Positions 35,551 through 44,543 of a DNA stretch of 64,000 nt are shown here, piece after piece. Location of the stretch: NCBI RefSeq assembly GCF_030209445.1, contig NZ_JARVSD010000003.1:248001-312000 (forward strand). The letters run 5' to 3'. Under the pieces are notes generated by a model. That model did no database searches. It was given only the letters and a program-made list of their open reading frames with translations, and was not told where the DNA came from. Every line of letters starts with the position of its first letter. Position 1 is the first letter of the stretch. The position numbers and the translations under genes are program-made. Origin of the DNA: Promicromonospora sp. MEB111 (GTDB lineage Bacteria > Actinomycetota > Actinomycetes > Actinomycetales > Cellulomonadaceae).

Positions 35551-35796
35551 GGCGAAAGTCGCTGCGATGTCAACGCTTCGGACCAAAGGCGGGTCGAGGA
35601 GATTCTGCTCGACGGTCTCTCTGCCGAGACTGATATTTCAGTTAGAGTGATCGTTCGTTGAGGGACCGAGTTCGGCGGAGTAATTGGTGGCGGATGGGTA
35701 CCACAGTTCGAATGGTCTACTGAGCCTAAATCGGGCGTACTGCTTAGGTGCACGGAACCATGTGGGCCGAGTTGTGTTCATCGGCGGGGTGCCTGA
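35551..35796 (+). pseudogene. Possible degraded coding remnant downstream of the immunity gene
   Basis: One frame reads DQRRVEEILLDGLSAETD, ISVRVIVR, a TGA at 35659, then GTEFGGVIGGGWVPQFEWST and further residues to a TGA at 35794, with no in-frame start near it. The composition looks like protein-coding sequence broken by a stop, perhaps another immunity or toxin fragment of the same island. No family is recognised. Weak evidence: minus-strand frames of 68-69 codons also exist here. Confidence 0.3.
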
Positions 35797-35832
35797 TGTG
35801 GTTACGTGCCAGACGACCCGCCCAGTAAGTAA

Positions 35833-35838
35833 TACCCT
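35833..35838 (+). promoter_or_regulatory. -10 box of tsaB (leaderless)
   Basis: TACCCT, six bases, then GTG at 35845. It gives tsaB its own promoter downstream of the inserted island. Confidence 0.55.
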
Positions 35839-35844
35839 GGTCAC

Positions 35845-36615
35845 GTGGCCGTTCTAGCTCTCGATACCTCCGCAGCCGTCGCCGTCTCGCTCGTCGACGA
35901 GGACGGTACGCGCCTCGCGTCCCGCTCCTCCGACGAGCGCCGCAGGCACGCCGAGTCGCTCGCGCCCCTGATCACCGAGGTCCTCGACGAGGCAGGGATC
36001 GAGCGCACCGACCTGACCGCCGTCGTCGCCGGTACGGGGCCCGCCCCGTTCACGGGGCTGCGCGTCGGGCTGGTGACCGCTCGCACGCTCGCGCTTTCCC
36101 TGGGCATCCCGGTGCTGGGCGTGCCCAGCCTCGACGCGCTGGCGGTGCAGGCGGTCAGCGACCTCGGGCTCCGCGCGGGGCAGGAGATCCTGGCGACCTC
36201 CGACGCCCGCCGCAAGGAGGTCTACTGGGCGCGCTACCGCGTGGTCGCGCACGAGGGGCCGCACGGCGTCCCCGTCGTGGAGCGGACCGCCGGGCCGGAC
36301 GTCGACCGGGCCGGCTTCGTGGCCCAGGGCCAGCTCCCGACGCCGGACGCCGGCGACGCTCCGCTGCCCGTCGTGGTCGGCGAGGGCGCGATGCTCTACC
36401 CCGAGTTCCTCCCGGTGGCCGACGACGCCCCGCTCGTCCCTGACGCGACCGTGCTCGCCCGGCTGGCGCTCGTCCGGCGCGCCGCGGGTGAGGAGCTGCC
36501 GACCGAGCCGCTGTACCTACGGCGGCCGGACGTGCACGAGCCGGGGTCGCCGACCGGCACGGGCGCCGGCTCCGGCGGTGGAACGGCCACAGCCGCCACG
36601 GGTGGTGCCGCATGA
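35845..36615 (+). CDS. tsaB: tRNA t6A biosynthesis protein TsaB
   Basis: TsaB is the structural partner of TsaD in t6A synthesis. The 256-residue protein begins VAVLALDTSAAVAVSLVD and contains GTGPAPFTGLRVGLVTARTLAL and the ATSDARRKEVYWARY segment of the ASKHA-like fold. The C-terminus ends in a Gly/Thr/Ala-rich tail. It overlaps rimI by four bases (ATGA). It starts after the foreign island, with a leaderless promoter of its own, so it is not dependent on alr-tsaE transcription. Confidence 0.95.
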   Translation: MAVLALDTSAAVAVSLVDEDGTRLASRSSDERRRHAESLAPLITEVLDEAGIERTDLTAVVAGTGPAPFTGLRVGLVTARTLALSLGIPVLGVPSLDALAVQAVSDLGLRAGQEILATSDARRKEVYWARYRVVAHEGPHGVPVVERTAGPDVDRAGFVAQGQLPTPDAGDAPLPVVVGEGAMLYPEFLPVADDAPLVPDATVLARLALVRRAAGEELPTEPLYLRRPDVHEPGSPTGTGAGSGGGTATAATGGAA

Positions 36616-37172
36616 TCACCGAGGTACGGCTGCGCCCGCTGCGCAACGCCGACTTCGACCGCGTGCTGCAGCTGGAGCGGCAGCTCTTCGGCCGGGGCGC
36701 CTGGACCTACGGCATGCTCGCCGACGAGCTCGCCGGCCTGGGCCGCTGGTACATCGTGGCCGAGCCGGAGCGGCTCGACCGCGCGGGGGAGCAGCCCGTC
36801 GTCGGCTACGCCGGGCTGTGGTTCGACGGCGACGTCACGCAGATCATGACCATCGGCGTGGACCCCGACGTCCAGCGCCACGGGGTGGGCCGGCAGCTCA
36901 TGGACGCGCTCATCGAGCGGTCCCGCAAGGTCAAGGCCGAGGCGGTGCTGCTGGAGGTGCGGGTCGACAACCAGCCCGCCATCGAGATGTACCGGGACTT
37001 CGACTTCGAGATCCTGGGCGTGCGCAAGCGCTACTACCAGCCCGAGGACGTGGACGCGTACACGATGCGGCTGGACCTGAACGCCGCCGCGCACCCCACG
37101 GACGCCCCGGTGGAGTCCCCGGTGGACGCTCCGAACGACACCCCCGACGACGCCACGGGAGACGCGGCCTGA
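36612..37172 (+). CDS. rimI: Ribosomal-protein-S18-alanine N-acetyltransferase
   Basis: RimI acetylates the N-terminus of ribosomal protein S18 and possibly other proteins. The 186-residue GNAT protein has MTIGVDPDVQRHGVGRQLMD (the acetyl-CoA loop, R/Q-x-x-G-x-G/A) and EVRVDNQPAIEMYRDFDFEI, typical of RimI. The core ends near residue 155; the rest is an Asp/Pro/Thr-rich tail of about 30 residues. It overlaps tsaB by four bases. In relatives tsaD follows directly; here the next gene is a sulfurtransferase, and tsaD is inverted 1.8 kb away. Confidence 0.92.
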   Translation: MITEVRLRPLRNADFDRVLQLERQLFGRGAWTYGMLADELAGLGRWYIVAEPERLDRAGEQPVVGYAGLWFDGDVTQIMTIGVDPDVQRHGVGRQLMDALIERSRKVKAEAVLLEVRVDNQPAIEMYRDFDFEILGVRKRYYQPEDVDAYTMRLDLNAAAHPTDAPVESPVDAPNDTPDDATGDAA

Positions 37173-37192
37173 GGCAGCCGAAACTACCTACC

Positions 37193-37247
37193 CGAACCTG
37201 CTAAACGTACTAATCCGAGGCTCGGACTAGTACGTTTAGCACGTTCG
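37193..37247. terminator. Long palindrome after rimI
   Basis: Arms 37199-37219 and 37221-37241 (tgctaaacgtacta.../...tacgtttagca) pair with one mismatch, and five more pairs continue outward after one further mismatch. It probably terminates the tsaB-rimI transcript and insulates the sulfurtransferase gene. Confidence 0.65.
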
Positions 37248-37287
37248 ACCGTCCATATTGGTGACCGATGATGAGGGATGCCACGGC

Positions 37288-38145
37288 ATGAGGGAACGAG
37301 TTCTGGTCGACGCCGCCACGCTGGCCGCCGACCTCCAGGTCGGTCCGGGCGCCGACCCGGTCGAGGGGCGGCCCGTCGTGCTCGACGTCCGCTGGGCGCT
37401 CGGCATGACCGACGGCCACGACCAGTACCGCGCCGGCCACCTCCCGGGCGCCGTGTACGTGGACCTGGAGACCGAGCTGGCCGCGCACGGGTCGCCCGCC
37501 GACGGGCGGCACCCGCTGCCCTCGGCGTCGGCGTTCCAGCAGGCCGCGCGCCGCTGGGGCGTCTCGGCGGACTCACGCGTCGTGGTCTACGACTCCGTGG
37601 GCGGCACGTCCGCCGCGCGCGCTTGGTGGCTGCTGCGGTACTTCGGCGCGCAGGACGTGCGCATCCTCGACGGCGGCCTCGCGGCCTGGACCGCGCAGGG
37701 GCGCGCCCTCGAACCGGGTGACGTCACGCCCGAGCCGGGCGACGTCGTCGTGCAGCCGGGTGGGATGCCCGTGCTCGACGCCGACCAGGCTGCCGAGCTG
37801 GCTGACGGCGCGGGTCTGCTCCTGGACGCCCGCGCCGCCGAGCGGTACCGCGGCGAGGTGGAGCCCGTGGACCCGCAGGCCGGGCACGTCCCGGGCGCCG
37901 TCAGCGCGCCGACCGGCGAGAACCTCGGCGCGGACGGCAGGTTCCTGCCGACCGGGGACCTGAAGCGGCGCTTCGGCGAGCTGGGGGTCGCGGACGGCGG
38001 GACGGTCGGCGTGTACTGCGGGTCGGGCGTGACGGCGTCGCACGAGGTGGCGGCCCTCGCGATCGTCGGCGTGGACGCGGCCCTGTACCCGGGCTCGTGG
38101 TCGCAGTGGTCGAACGACCCGGCGCGGCCCGTCGCGGTCGGCTGA
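37288..38145 (+). CDS. Thiosulfate/3-mercaptopyruvate sulfurtransferase (two rhodanese domains)
   Basis: The 285-residue cytoplasmic enzyme has two rhodanese domains. The first (about 8-138) is catalytically inactive and includes DVRWALGM and YRAGHLPGAVYVDLE. The second (about 160-283) has the active loop VYCGSGVTA with the persulfide-forming Cys244. CGSGVTA is the loop associated with 3-mercaptopyruvate sulfurtransferases, but thiosulfate enzymes can share it. ATG 37288 follows a GAGGGATG ribosome-binding site; GTG 37258/37261 and ATG 37267 are upstream alternatives. It lies between rimI and the membrane protein. Confidence 0.9.
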   Translation: MRERVLVDAATLAADLQVGPGADPVEGRPVVLDVRWALGMTDGHDQYRAGHLPGAVYVDLETELAAHGSPADGRHPLPSASAFQQAARRWGVSADSRVVVYDSVGGTSAARAWWLLRYFGAQDVRILDGGLAAWTAQGRALEPGDVTPEPGDVVVQPGGMPVLDADQAAELADGAGLLLDARAAERYRGEVEPVDPQAGHVPGAVSAPTGENLGADGRFLPTGDLKRRFGELGVADGGTVGVYCGSGVTASHEVAALAIVGVDAALYPGSWSQWSNDPARPVAVG

Positions 38146-38173
38146 CCCACCGGGCCGCGTCCGGCCGGCGAGG

Positions 38174-38899
38174 TCAGGGTGCCGGCGTGGCGCGCCCGTC
38201 GCCGAGCACGAAGATCTTCTGCCACACCTTGCGGGACATCCCCAGGGTGAGCGACTCGATGGTCCACACCGTGCTCAGCACGATGTCGTCCTGCGACTCC
38301 TCGGCGCACAGCGCCGCGGCCTTGCCCACGATCGACAGCAGCTCGGTGCAGTACTCGAGGTAGTACTCGACCTGCTCGGGCGTCAGGTCGACGTCGGCGC
38401 CCTCACCGCTCGCGAACGCATCTCGGAGCCGCTCCGGCTCCTTGGTGAGCTGGTGCATGTCGATGATGTGCGCCAGGGAGCGCAGCCGGTGCAGCTTGGC
38501 CAGCAGGTCGGAACGCTGCACGCGCTGCGGGACCGAGTGCAGCACGATGACGGCGATCGCGACGAACACCACGTCGTTCACGGCGCTCTCGATGAGCGGC
38601 AGCCAGTCCAGGCCGTTGTCGGGCGCCTCGGTGAACGCGGCCTCCACGGCAAAGCCGAACGCGACCAGCGCGACCAGCACGACGACGGCGATCATGCCGC
38701 GCGAGGCCCCCTGGACCAGGCGGCTGCGCCGACGCGTCCCGGCGGAGGTGTCCGCCACCTGTTCGGTCAGGCCCACGAGCTCCTGGGCCACGAGGTGGAT
38801 GCCGCGGTCGGGGAACCGCGCGCCGATGCGGTCGCACAGCCGCCGCGCCGTCTCGATGACGGGAACGGGCTCGAGCTTCTCCAGTGTCCTGACCCACAC
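38174..38899 (-). CDS. Membrane protein of unknown function with two central helices
   Basis: The 241-residue protein has a soluble N-terminal part of about 85 residues (TARRLCDRIGARFPDRGIHL), two hydrophobic helices (about 68-88 and 105-130, ASRGMIAVVVLVALVAFGFA and AVNDVVFVAIAVIVLHSV) and a charged helical C-terminal half with Glu/Leu heptads (RLRSLAHIIDMHQLTKEPER). I do not recognise the family. Start GTG 38899 is used because the longer frame (to 38983) runs into the terminator hairpin that follows tsaD. Convergent with the sulfurtransferase gene; downstream of tsaD on the same strand. Confidence 0.65.
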   Translation of the reverse strand: MWVRTLEKLEPVPVIETARRLCDRIGARFPDRGIHLVAQELVGLTEQVADTSAGTRRRSRLVQGASRGMIAVVVLVALVAFGFAVEAAFTEAPDNGLDWLPLIESAVNDVVFVAIAVIVLHSVPQRVQRSDLLAKLHRLRSLAHIIDMHQLTKEPERLRDAFASGEGADVDLTPEQVEYYLEYCTELLSIVGKAAALCAEESQDDIVLSTVWTIESLTLGMSRKVWQKIFVLGDGRATPAP

Positions 38900-38926
38900 G
38901 GGAGGCAGCGTAGAGCCACCCGCGGA

Positions 38927-38989
38927 CGCTGAGTGCGGGATATTCGCCCTTTTCAGCGTGCCAGAAGGGCGAATATCCCGCACTCAGCG
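38927..38989. terminator. Terminator downstream of tsaD
   Basis: The 25-bp perfect arms (38927-38951 with 38965-38989; cgctgagtgcgggatattcg...), plus a G-T and an A-T pair inside, close a nine-base loop. It is one of the strongest stem-loops in the window and separates tsaD from the next minus-strand gene. Confidence 0.8.
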
Positions 38990-39000
38990 GTCGGAGCCGG

Positions 39001-40044
<1,044 letters not shown>

Positions 40045-40051
40045 GTGCTCC

Positions 40052-40057
40052 AGCCTA
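40052..40057 (-). promoter_or_regulatory. -10 box of tsaD (leaderless)
   Basis: TAGGCT on the minus strand, seven bases before the ATG at 40044. Confidence 0.5.
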
Positions 40058-40166
40058 GTTCCCCGGCGTCGGTGAGCGGGGAACCGAGCGGGATGTGACA
40101 CACGGACGTGCGGGACGTCACGGTTGAATCTGGAACTATCGCTTGGAGCAACTTGTTGTCGCGCGT

Positions 40167-40784
40167 ATGACCGACACCGTTCTTGAGGCCCAGGGCCTCG
40201 CCATCGACGACGCGACCGCCGACCGTCTGTTCCGCACCGCGCGGACCGTGACCACCTTCGCCGAGTCGGACGTGACCGACGAGCAGCTCGCCGCCGTCTA
40301 CGACCTCGTCAAGTGGGGCCCGACCGCCATGAACACGAGCCCGCTGCGCATGCTCGTCGTCCGCACGCCGGAGGCCCGGGAGCGTCTCGTGGCCCGCGTG
40401 CCCGAGGGCAACCAGGAGCGCGTGCGGAACGCCCCCGTCACCCTCGTGCTCGCGTACGACACCGACTTCCACGAGCACCTCGACCGGCTGATCCCGCACA
40501 TGCCGGGCGCTCGCGACATGTTCGCCGGCGACGCCGGGGCGCGCGCCGAGATGGCGCGCACCAGCGCCCTCATCCAGGCCGGCTACCTGATCGTCGGCCT
40601 GCGCGCCGCCGGTCTCGCCGTCGGCCCGATGCACGGGATCTACGACCAGATCGACGCGGAGTTCTTCGCCGACAACGGCTGGAAGGGCCTCCTCGTCGTC
40701 AACGTCAGCGCGGCCGACGGCGCCGACACCACCCGCCCCCGCGCCCCGCGCCTGAGCTTCGACGACGCCGCGCAGGTCATCTGA
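40167..40784 (+). CDS. Nitroreductase-family protein, RutE/malonic semialdehyde reductase-like
   Basis: The 205-residue flavin-dependent protein has the nitroreductase fold. Motifs [21 protein letters not shown] and [17 protein letters not shown] match the RutE/HadB-like subgroup, followed by [22 protein letters not shown] and an [12 protein letters not shown]-terminal strand. RutE-type enzymes reduce malonic semialdehyde or similar small carbonyls with NAD(P)H. No pyrimidine-degradation genes are nearby, so the role may differ. ATG 40167 gives the family N-terminus, although the best SD (GGAG at 40145) is distant; TTG 40143 is an alternative. Confidence 0.85.
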   Translation: MTDTVLEAQGLAIDDATADRLFRTARTVTTFAESDVTDEQLAAVYDLVKWGPTAMNTSPLRMLVVRTPEARERLVARVPEGNQERVRNAPVTLVLAYDTDFHEHLDRLIPHMPGARDMFAGDAGARAEMARTSALIQAGYLIVGLRAAGLAVGPMHGIYDQIDAEFFADNGWKGLLVVNVSAADGADTTRPRAPRLSFDDAAQVI

Positions 40785-40812
40785 CCGGACGCGGCGGGAC
40801 CGGGCGGCGCCG

Positions 40813-41988
40813 TCAGCCGGGCAGCGGCCGGCCGGTCCGCATCTCCTCCAGCATCGCGCGTACCACCTGCACCAGGTCGCCGTCGTGCGCGGCGGCGACC
40901 TGCTCCTGTCGCTTGTACGACGGACCGGTGCGGAGGATGTCCCGCACCCCGGCCAGCTCCGCCGCGCAACCCAGCCGGTGGGCCACGGGCTCCAGCTCGA
41001 CCAGCAGCTTGCCGATCGCGTCGGCGACCGGCCCCTGGTTGCCGTCGGCGTCGAGGATCACGGTGGCGTCCAGCCCGTACCGGGCCGAGCGGAACTTGTT
41101 CTCCGCCACGTACCACGGCGGCAGCTCGACGAGGTCTCGGCCGTGGTCGAGCTGCGTGGACAGGTGCTCCACGAGACAGTGCACCAGCGCGGCCAGCGTG
41201 AGGGCCTCGGTGAGGTTGGTCGGGCCGTCGCACACCCGGACCTCGAGCGTGCCGAACTTCGGCGAGGGGCGGACGTCCCAGTGGACCTCGTTGAACGCCT
41301 CGACCGCGCCCACGTGCAGCATGTCGCCCGCGTACGCCTCAAGCTCCTGCCAGGTCTTGAACGCGACCGGCAGGCCAGAGCTCGGGATCTGCTGGAACAG
41401 CAGCGACCGGTTCGAGGCGTACCCCGAGTGCTCGCCGGCCCAGTACGGCGACCCGGCGGACAGCGCCTGCAGGTGCGGAAAATACTTGAGCATCCCGCGC
41501 ATCAGCGGCAGGGCCTTGTCCCGGTGCTCGATGCCGACGTGGACGTGCAGCCCCCAGATGACGAGCTGCGAACCCCAGACCCCGCTGCGCTCGCGGATGC
41601 GGGCGTAGCGCTCCTTCTCCCCGATCTCCTGGTCGGCTCCCTTCGCGAACGGGTGGGTGCCGCCGCCCATGAGCTCCAGGCCCATCGGGTCGGTCACCGT
41701 CCGTACGCCTTCGAGCATCCGGCTGAGGTCCGCCCCGGCGTCGGCCACGGTCCGGCCGACCCCGGAGACCAGCTCGATGGTGTTCTTCATGAACTCGCCG
41801 GTGACGTGCGCGGCATAGCCCGCGGGGCCCTGCTGCTGGTTGCCGCCGCCGCGCGCGAGAGCCTCGAGCACCGCCGGGCCTGCCTGCGCCAGGTCGGCGG
41901 TGCCGGGCTCGACGAGCCCGATCTCCCACTCGAGGCCCACGGTCGATCGTGGGGAATCGCCGAAGCCGAGCCGTGTCGGCGAGCTCAT
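40813..41988 (-). CDS. Glutamate-cysteine ligase-like (GCS2/YbdK-type) carboxylate-amine ligase
   Basis: The 391-residue protein has the GCS2 core: N-terminal STVGLEWEIGLVEPGT (metal-binding Glu), EFMKNTIELVSGVGRT, VIWGLHVHVGIEHRDKAL and GTLEVRVCDGPTNLTEA. Family members join glutamate and cysteine or other amines; in actinobacteria most are of unproven specificity. The ATG at 41988 overlaps the stop of the upstream THUMP-like gene by four bases (ATGA), so the two are coupled. It is convergent with the nitroreductase. Confidence 0.85.
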   Translation of the reverse strand: MSSPTRLGFGDSPRSTVGLEWEIGLVEPGTADLAQAGPAVLEALARGGGNQQQGPAGYAAHVTGEFMKNTIELVSGVGRTVADAGADLSRMLEGVRTVTDPMGLELMGGGTHPFAKGADQEIGEKERYARIRERSGVWGSQLVIWGLHVHVGIEHRDKALPLMRGMLKYFPHLQALSAGSPYWAGEHSGYASNRSLLFQQIPSSGLPVAFKTWQELEAYAGDMLHVGAVEAFNEVHWDVRPSPKFGTLEVRVCDGPTNLTEALTLAALVHCLVEHLSTQLDHGRDLVELPPWYVAENKFRSARYGLDATVILDADGNQGPVADAIGKLLVELEPVAHRLGCAAELAGVRDILRTGPSYKRQEQVAAAHDGDLVQVVRAMLEEMRTGRPLPG

Positions 41989-43253
41989 ACGGCTCCCAGG
42001 GGTTCGACGAGGAGTACCTGTTGGTTGCCTGCCACACGCGTGAGCACGATCGTCGCCTCCTCGGTTCCGGTGAGCACGAGCTGCTTGCGAAGTTGTTCAG
42101 GCACCACCGCGGTGCCCCGCTTCTTGATCGTGATGCGCCCGACGTTCCGGTCGCGGAGATAGGACTTGAGCCGCTTCAGGCCGAACGGCATGGTGTCGAG
42201 CACCCGGTATCCGGTCGCGATCGGGGCCTGCGCCCCGGCGGCCTCGGCGGGCCGCGCCGGCGGAAGCGCGGCGGGGTCGTCGGTGGTGACGTACGCGATG
42301 GTCGGGTCGACGAGGCGTCCGCCCAGCTCGGCGGCCGCCTCGCCCACGAGCCCGGCGCGGATGACCGCGCCGTCGGGCTCGTAGAGGTATTGCCCGACGC
42401 CGCCGACGTCCGGCTGCGTGCCGTCGCCGCGCAGGGTGCGGCTGAGGGTGTGCTCCTTGCCGTCGTCGTCGGTGAACGTGCGCAGCACGAGCGCCGAGCG
42501 GCCGGGGCCGTCGGGCGCGAGCGGGCCGAACCAGAGCCCGGCCTCGACCACGTCGCCGTTGACGGAGACCCACTGCGTCTCGGCGTCGTCGGGCAGCCCG
42601 TCGTGCGCGATGCCCGGACCCACCTTGATGCCGACGGCCGGCACCGAATCCCGCAGCGCCCAGACGGAGTCGAGCGGGGGCTCGTAGGCGCGCGGGTCGA
42701 AGATGCGGCTGCTGCGGCCGCCCCCGCCGCCGCGCACACGCCGGGCGGGATCGGCGTACACGGCGTCGATGCCCTCGGCACGCAGGTCGAGCGTCAGACC
42801 GTCGGCGTGCCGCACCTCCGCCTCGGGGAAGTGGCGCAGGTTCCACCGCGCGATGGCGGCCGTGCACTCGTCGAGGTCGGTCGCAACGACGCGCAGCCCC
42901 GTTCCGGCGAACGCGAGGGAGTCGGCGCCGATGCCGCAGGTGAGGTCGGCGAGGGTGGTCACGCCCGCCTCGAGGTACCGTCGGGCGTGCAGCGCCGCGA
43001 CGACGAGCCGCGTGGCCTGCTCCAGACCGTCCGCGGTGAAGAGCATCCCGTCGGCGAAGTCACCGAACTTGGCCCGCGCGCGGGCACGCAGGCGGGACTG
43101 GGTGACCACGGCGGCCGCGAGGTCCGCCGCGACGCCCTGGGAGCGCAGGGTGGTCACGGTCTTCATCGCGTCGCGCTCGTCGTACGGCGGAAGAGCCGCA
43201 AGCAGGGCCCAGCCGTCGGGGCTGAGGAGTTTGCTCAGAATCGCCGCATCCAT
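41985..43253 (-). CDS. THUMP-like-domain SAM-dependent methyltransferase
   Basis: The 422-residue protein has an N-terminal helical region and a central class I methyltransferase domain (LADLTCGIGADSLAFAGTG as motif I, ATDLDECTAAIARWNLRHF, and DAVYADPARRVRGG, a DPxR version of motif IV). The C-terminal part (about 330-422, including LKRLKSYLRDRNVGRITIKKRG) matches the THUMP-like domain found with actinobacterial methyltransferases. RNA methylation is probable, target unknown. The ATG at 43253 lies six bases after AAAGAT. It is the first gene of a two-gene minus-strand operon with the GCS2-like ligase. Confidence 0.8.
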   Translation of the reverse strand: MDAAILSKLLSPDGWALLAALPPYDERDAMKTVTTLRSQGVAADLAAAVVTQSRLRARARAKFGDFADGMLFTADGLEQATRLVVAALHARRYLEAGVTTLADLTCGIGADSLAFAGTGLRVVATDLDECTAAIARWNLRHFPEAEVRHADGLTLDLRAEGIDAVYADPARRVRGGGGGRSSRIFDPRAYEPPLDSVWALRDSVPAVGIKVGPGIAHDGLPDDAETQWVSVNGDVVEAGLWFGPLAPDGPGRSALVLRTFTDDDGKEHTLSRTLRGDGTQPDVGGVGQYLYEPDGAVIRAGLVGEAAAELGGRLVDPTIAYVTTDDPAALPPARPAEAAGAQAPIATGYRVLDTMPFGLKRLKSYLRDRNVGRITIKKRGTAVVPEQLRKQLVLTGTEEATIVLTRVAGNQQVLLVEPLGAV

Positions 43254-43379
43254 GGGAAGATCTTTCCACGTTTGTCCAGGTCATGACGAGTGGCTGGACG
43301 CAACCTTTTCGTAGAGATGGCGAGATCTCGAAGTGCGGACGGCGCGTCGCGCGCCGGGCGTGTGAGGTGGTCCACCCGA

Positions 43380-43406
43380 TTGGCACTCGCCTTGACCGAG
43401 TGCTAG
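43380..43406. promoter_or_regulatory. CIRCE operator of groES
   Basis: TTGGCACTC-N9-GAGTGCTAG is a near-consensus CIRCE element (TTAGCACTC-N9-GAGTGCTAA). It is the binding site of the HrcA heat-shock repressor. Confidence 0.9.
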
Positions 43407-43420
43407 TGCCGACCTAGATT
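43392..43420 (+). promoter_or_regulatory. groES promoter overlapping CIRCE
   Basis: TTGACC (43392-43397), 17 bases, TAGATT (43415-43420). The -35 lies in the CIRCE spacer, so HrcA bound there would block polymerase directly. A leader of about 160 bases follows. Confidence 0.75.
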
Positions 43421-43586
43421 TGGGGTTGTTCATCGCCGCGGATCCCGGTAGTCGGGGCCCTCGGCGGAGGACCCAGACGTTCGTGCCCGCCGGCACCCGC
43501 GACGACGGCGGACCGTCGAACGTTCGAGCCACTCAGTCAACCACGCAGCTGATCACTCGATCCGCTCACGAAAGAGGAGGTCCGAC

Positions 43587-43883
43587 GTGTCGGTCCCCAT
43601 CAAGCCGCTCGAGGACCGGATCGTCGTCAAGGCTCTCGAAGCCGAGACCACGACCGCTTCCGGCCTGGTCATCCCGGACACCGCCAAGGAGAAGCCCCAG
43701 GAGGGCGAGGTTCTGGCCGTTGGCCAGGGCCGCATCGACGACAACGGCAACCGTGTGCCGCTGGACGTCGCCGTCGGTGACAAGGTGATCTACTCCAAGT
43801 ACGGCGGCACCGAGGTCAAGTACGCGGGCGAGGAGTACCTGGTGCTCTCGACCCGCGACGTCCTCGCGGTGGTCGTGGGCTGA
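43587..43883 (+). CDS. groES: Co-chaperonin GroES
   Basis: The 98-residue product, starting at GTG 43587 after AAAGAGGAGG, begins [20 protein letters not shown] and includes the mobile loop ([19 protein letters not shown]) and [14 protein letters not shown]. GroES caps the GroEL folding chamber. It is controlled by CIRCE/HrcA. No groEL follows: a strong terminator and a minus-strand whiB gene come next, so groES is monocistronic and groEL must be elsewhere. Confidence 0.97.
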   Translation: MSVPIKPLEDRIVVKALEAETTTASGLVIPDTAKEKPQEGEVLAVGQGRIDDNGNRVPLDVAVGDKVIYSKYGGTEVKYAGEEYLVLSTRDVLAVVVG

Positions 43884-43901
43884 TCCCAGCCCGCGCCAGA
43901 T

Positions 43902-43943
43902 AGACGAAGGCCCCGCACCGGACCGGTGCGGGGCCTTCGTCTT
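43902..43943. terminator. Terminator after groES
   Basis: The 19-bp perfect stem (43902-43920 with 43924-43942, agacgaaggccccgcaccg) closes a three-base loop, followed by TTGTCC. Confidence 0.9.
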
Positions 43944-44064
43944 GTCCGGAGACCGTTGTGGTCGTTGCTGTCCTACCGCTTCGGCGTCGAAGTGGGCAGG
44001 TGTTCAACAGGGCGTGCGGCAGAAGCGCGTCACGCCTCAAGCGTCAGAAGTTGTGCACCCGGGG

Positions 44065-44352
44065 TCAGGCGGAGACGGACTTGCCGGCGAGGATCGCCGA
44101 CCGCTCGTCCTCGCTGAGCCCGCCCCACACGCCGTACGGCTCGCGCACGCGGAGCGACTGCTCGCGGCACTGCATCATCACGGGGCAGGAGCGGCAGATC
44201 GCCTTGGCGGCCTCGGCGCGCCGCCGGCGGGTCGAGCCACGCTCACCCTCGGGGTGGAAGAAGAGGGTGTCGTCCGCGTCGCGGCACGCGCCCTGGTACT
44301 GCCATTCCCACAGTTCCATCACCGGACCGGGAAGCCTCGAGATCTCCGTCAT
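44065..44352 (-). CDS. WhiB-family Fe-S transcriptional regulator (WhiB2/WhmD-like)
   Basis: The 95-residue protein has the four cluster-binding cysteines (Cys23, Cys53, Cys56, Cys62; ICRSCPVMMQC) and the GVWGG turn (74-78) followed by a basic-acidic helix. WhiB proteins bind a 4Fe-4S cluster and the housekeeping sigma factor to regulate development, redox or cell division. FFHPEGERG and VREPYGVWGGLSEDER resemble the WhiB2/WhmD group (septation). The start at ATG 44352 is fixed by TAGGTT seven bases upstream; a longer frame from 44406 is rejected. The 120 bases on its 3' side carry nothing else. Confidence 0.9.
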   Translation of the reverse strand: MTEISRLPGPVMELWEWQYQGACRDADDTLFFHPEGERGSTRRRRAEAAKAICRSCPVMMQCREQSLRVREPYGVWGGLSEDERSAILAGKSVSA

Positions 44353-44359
44353 GGCGAAC

Positions 44360-44365
44360 AACCTA
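44360..44365 (-). promoter_or_regulatory. -10 box of the whiB gene (leaderless)
   Basis: TAGGTT on the minus strand, seven bases before the ATG at 44352. Confidence 0.5.
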
Positions 44366-44543
44366 CAAGTTGTGCAGAAGTTGTTCAAGGGGCAGTTTCG
44401 CGTCATCGGGTTCGAATCGGGTCAGCGAGAAGCAGGTCGACACTGACCGGATTTGTATGATTGTGAACCGAAATCCACCGAGATCGGCGGCACGCCGGGT
44501 TTCGCAGTGGCGCGGAGAGGGCCAGGTCGGCAGAATCGAGTCC

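Noticed and set aside
35544-35844. Two minus-strand frames of 68-69 codons in the island behind the immunity gene
   Set aside because: No start with ribosome-binding site and no recognisable sequence; the plus-strand remnant reading is preferred, though also weak.
44395-44450. tRNA-like T-arm sequence GGTTCGAAT near the MerR gene
   Set aside because: No acceptor stem, anticodon arm or D-arm could be built around it; no tRNA gene is supported anywhere in the window.
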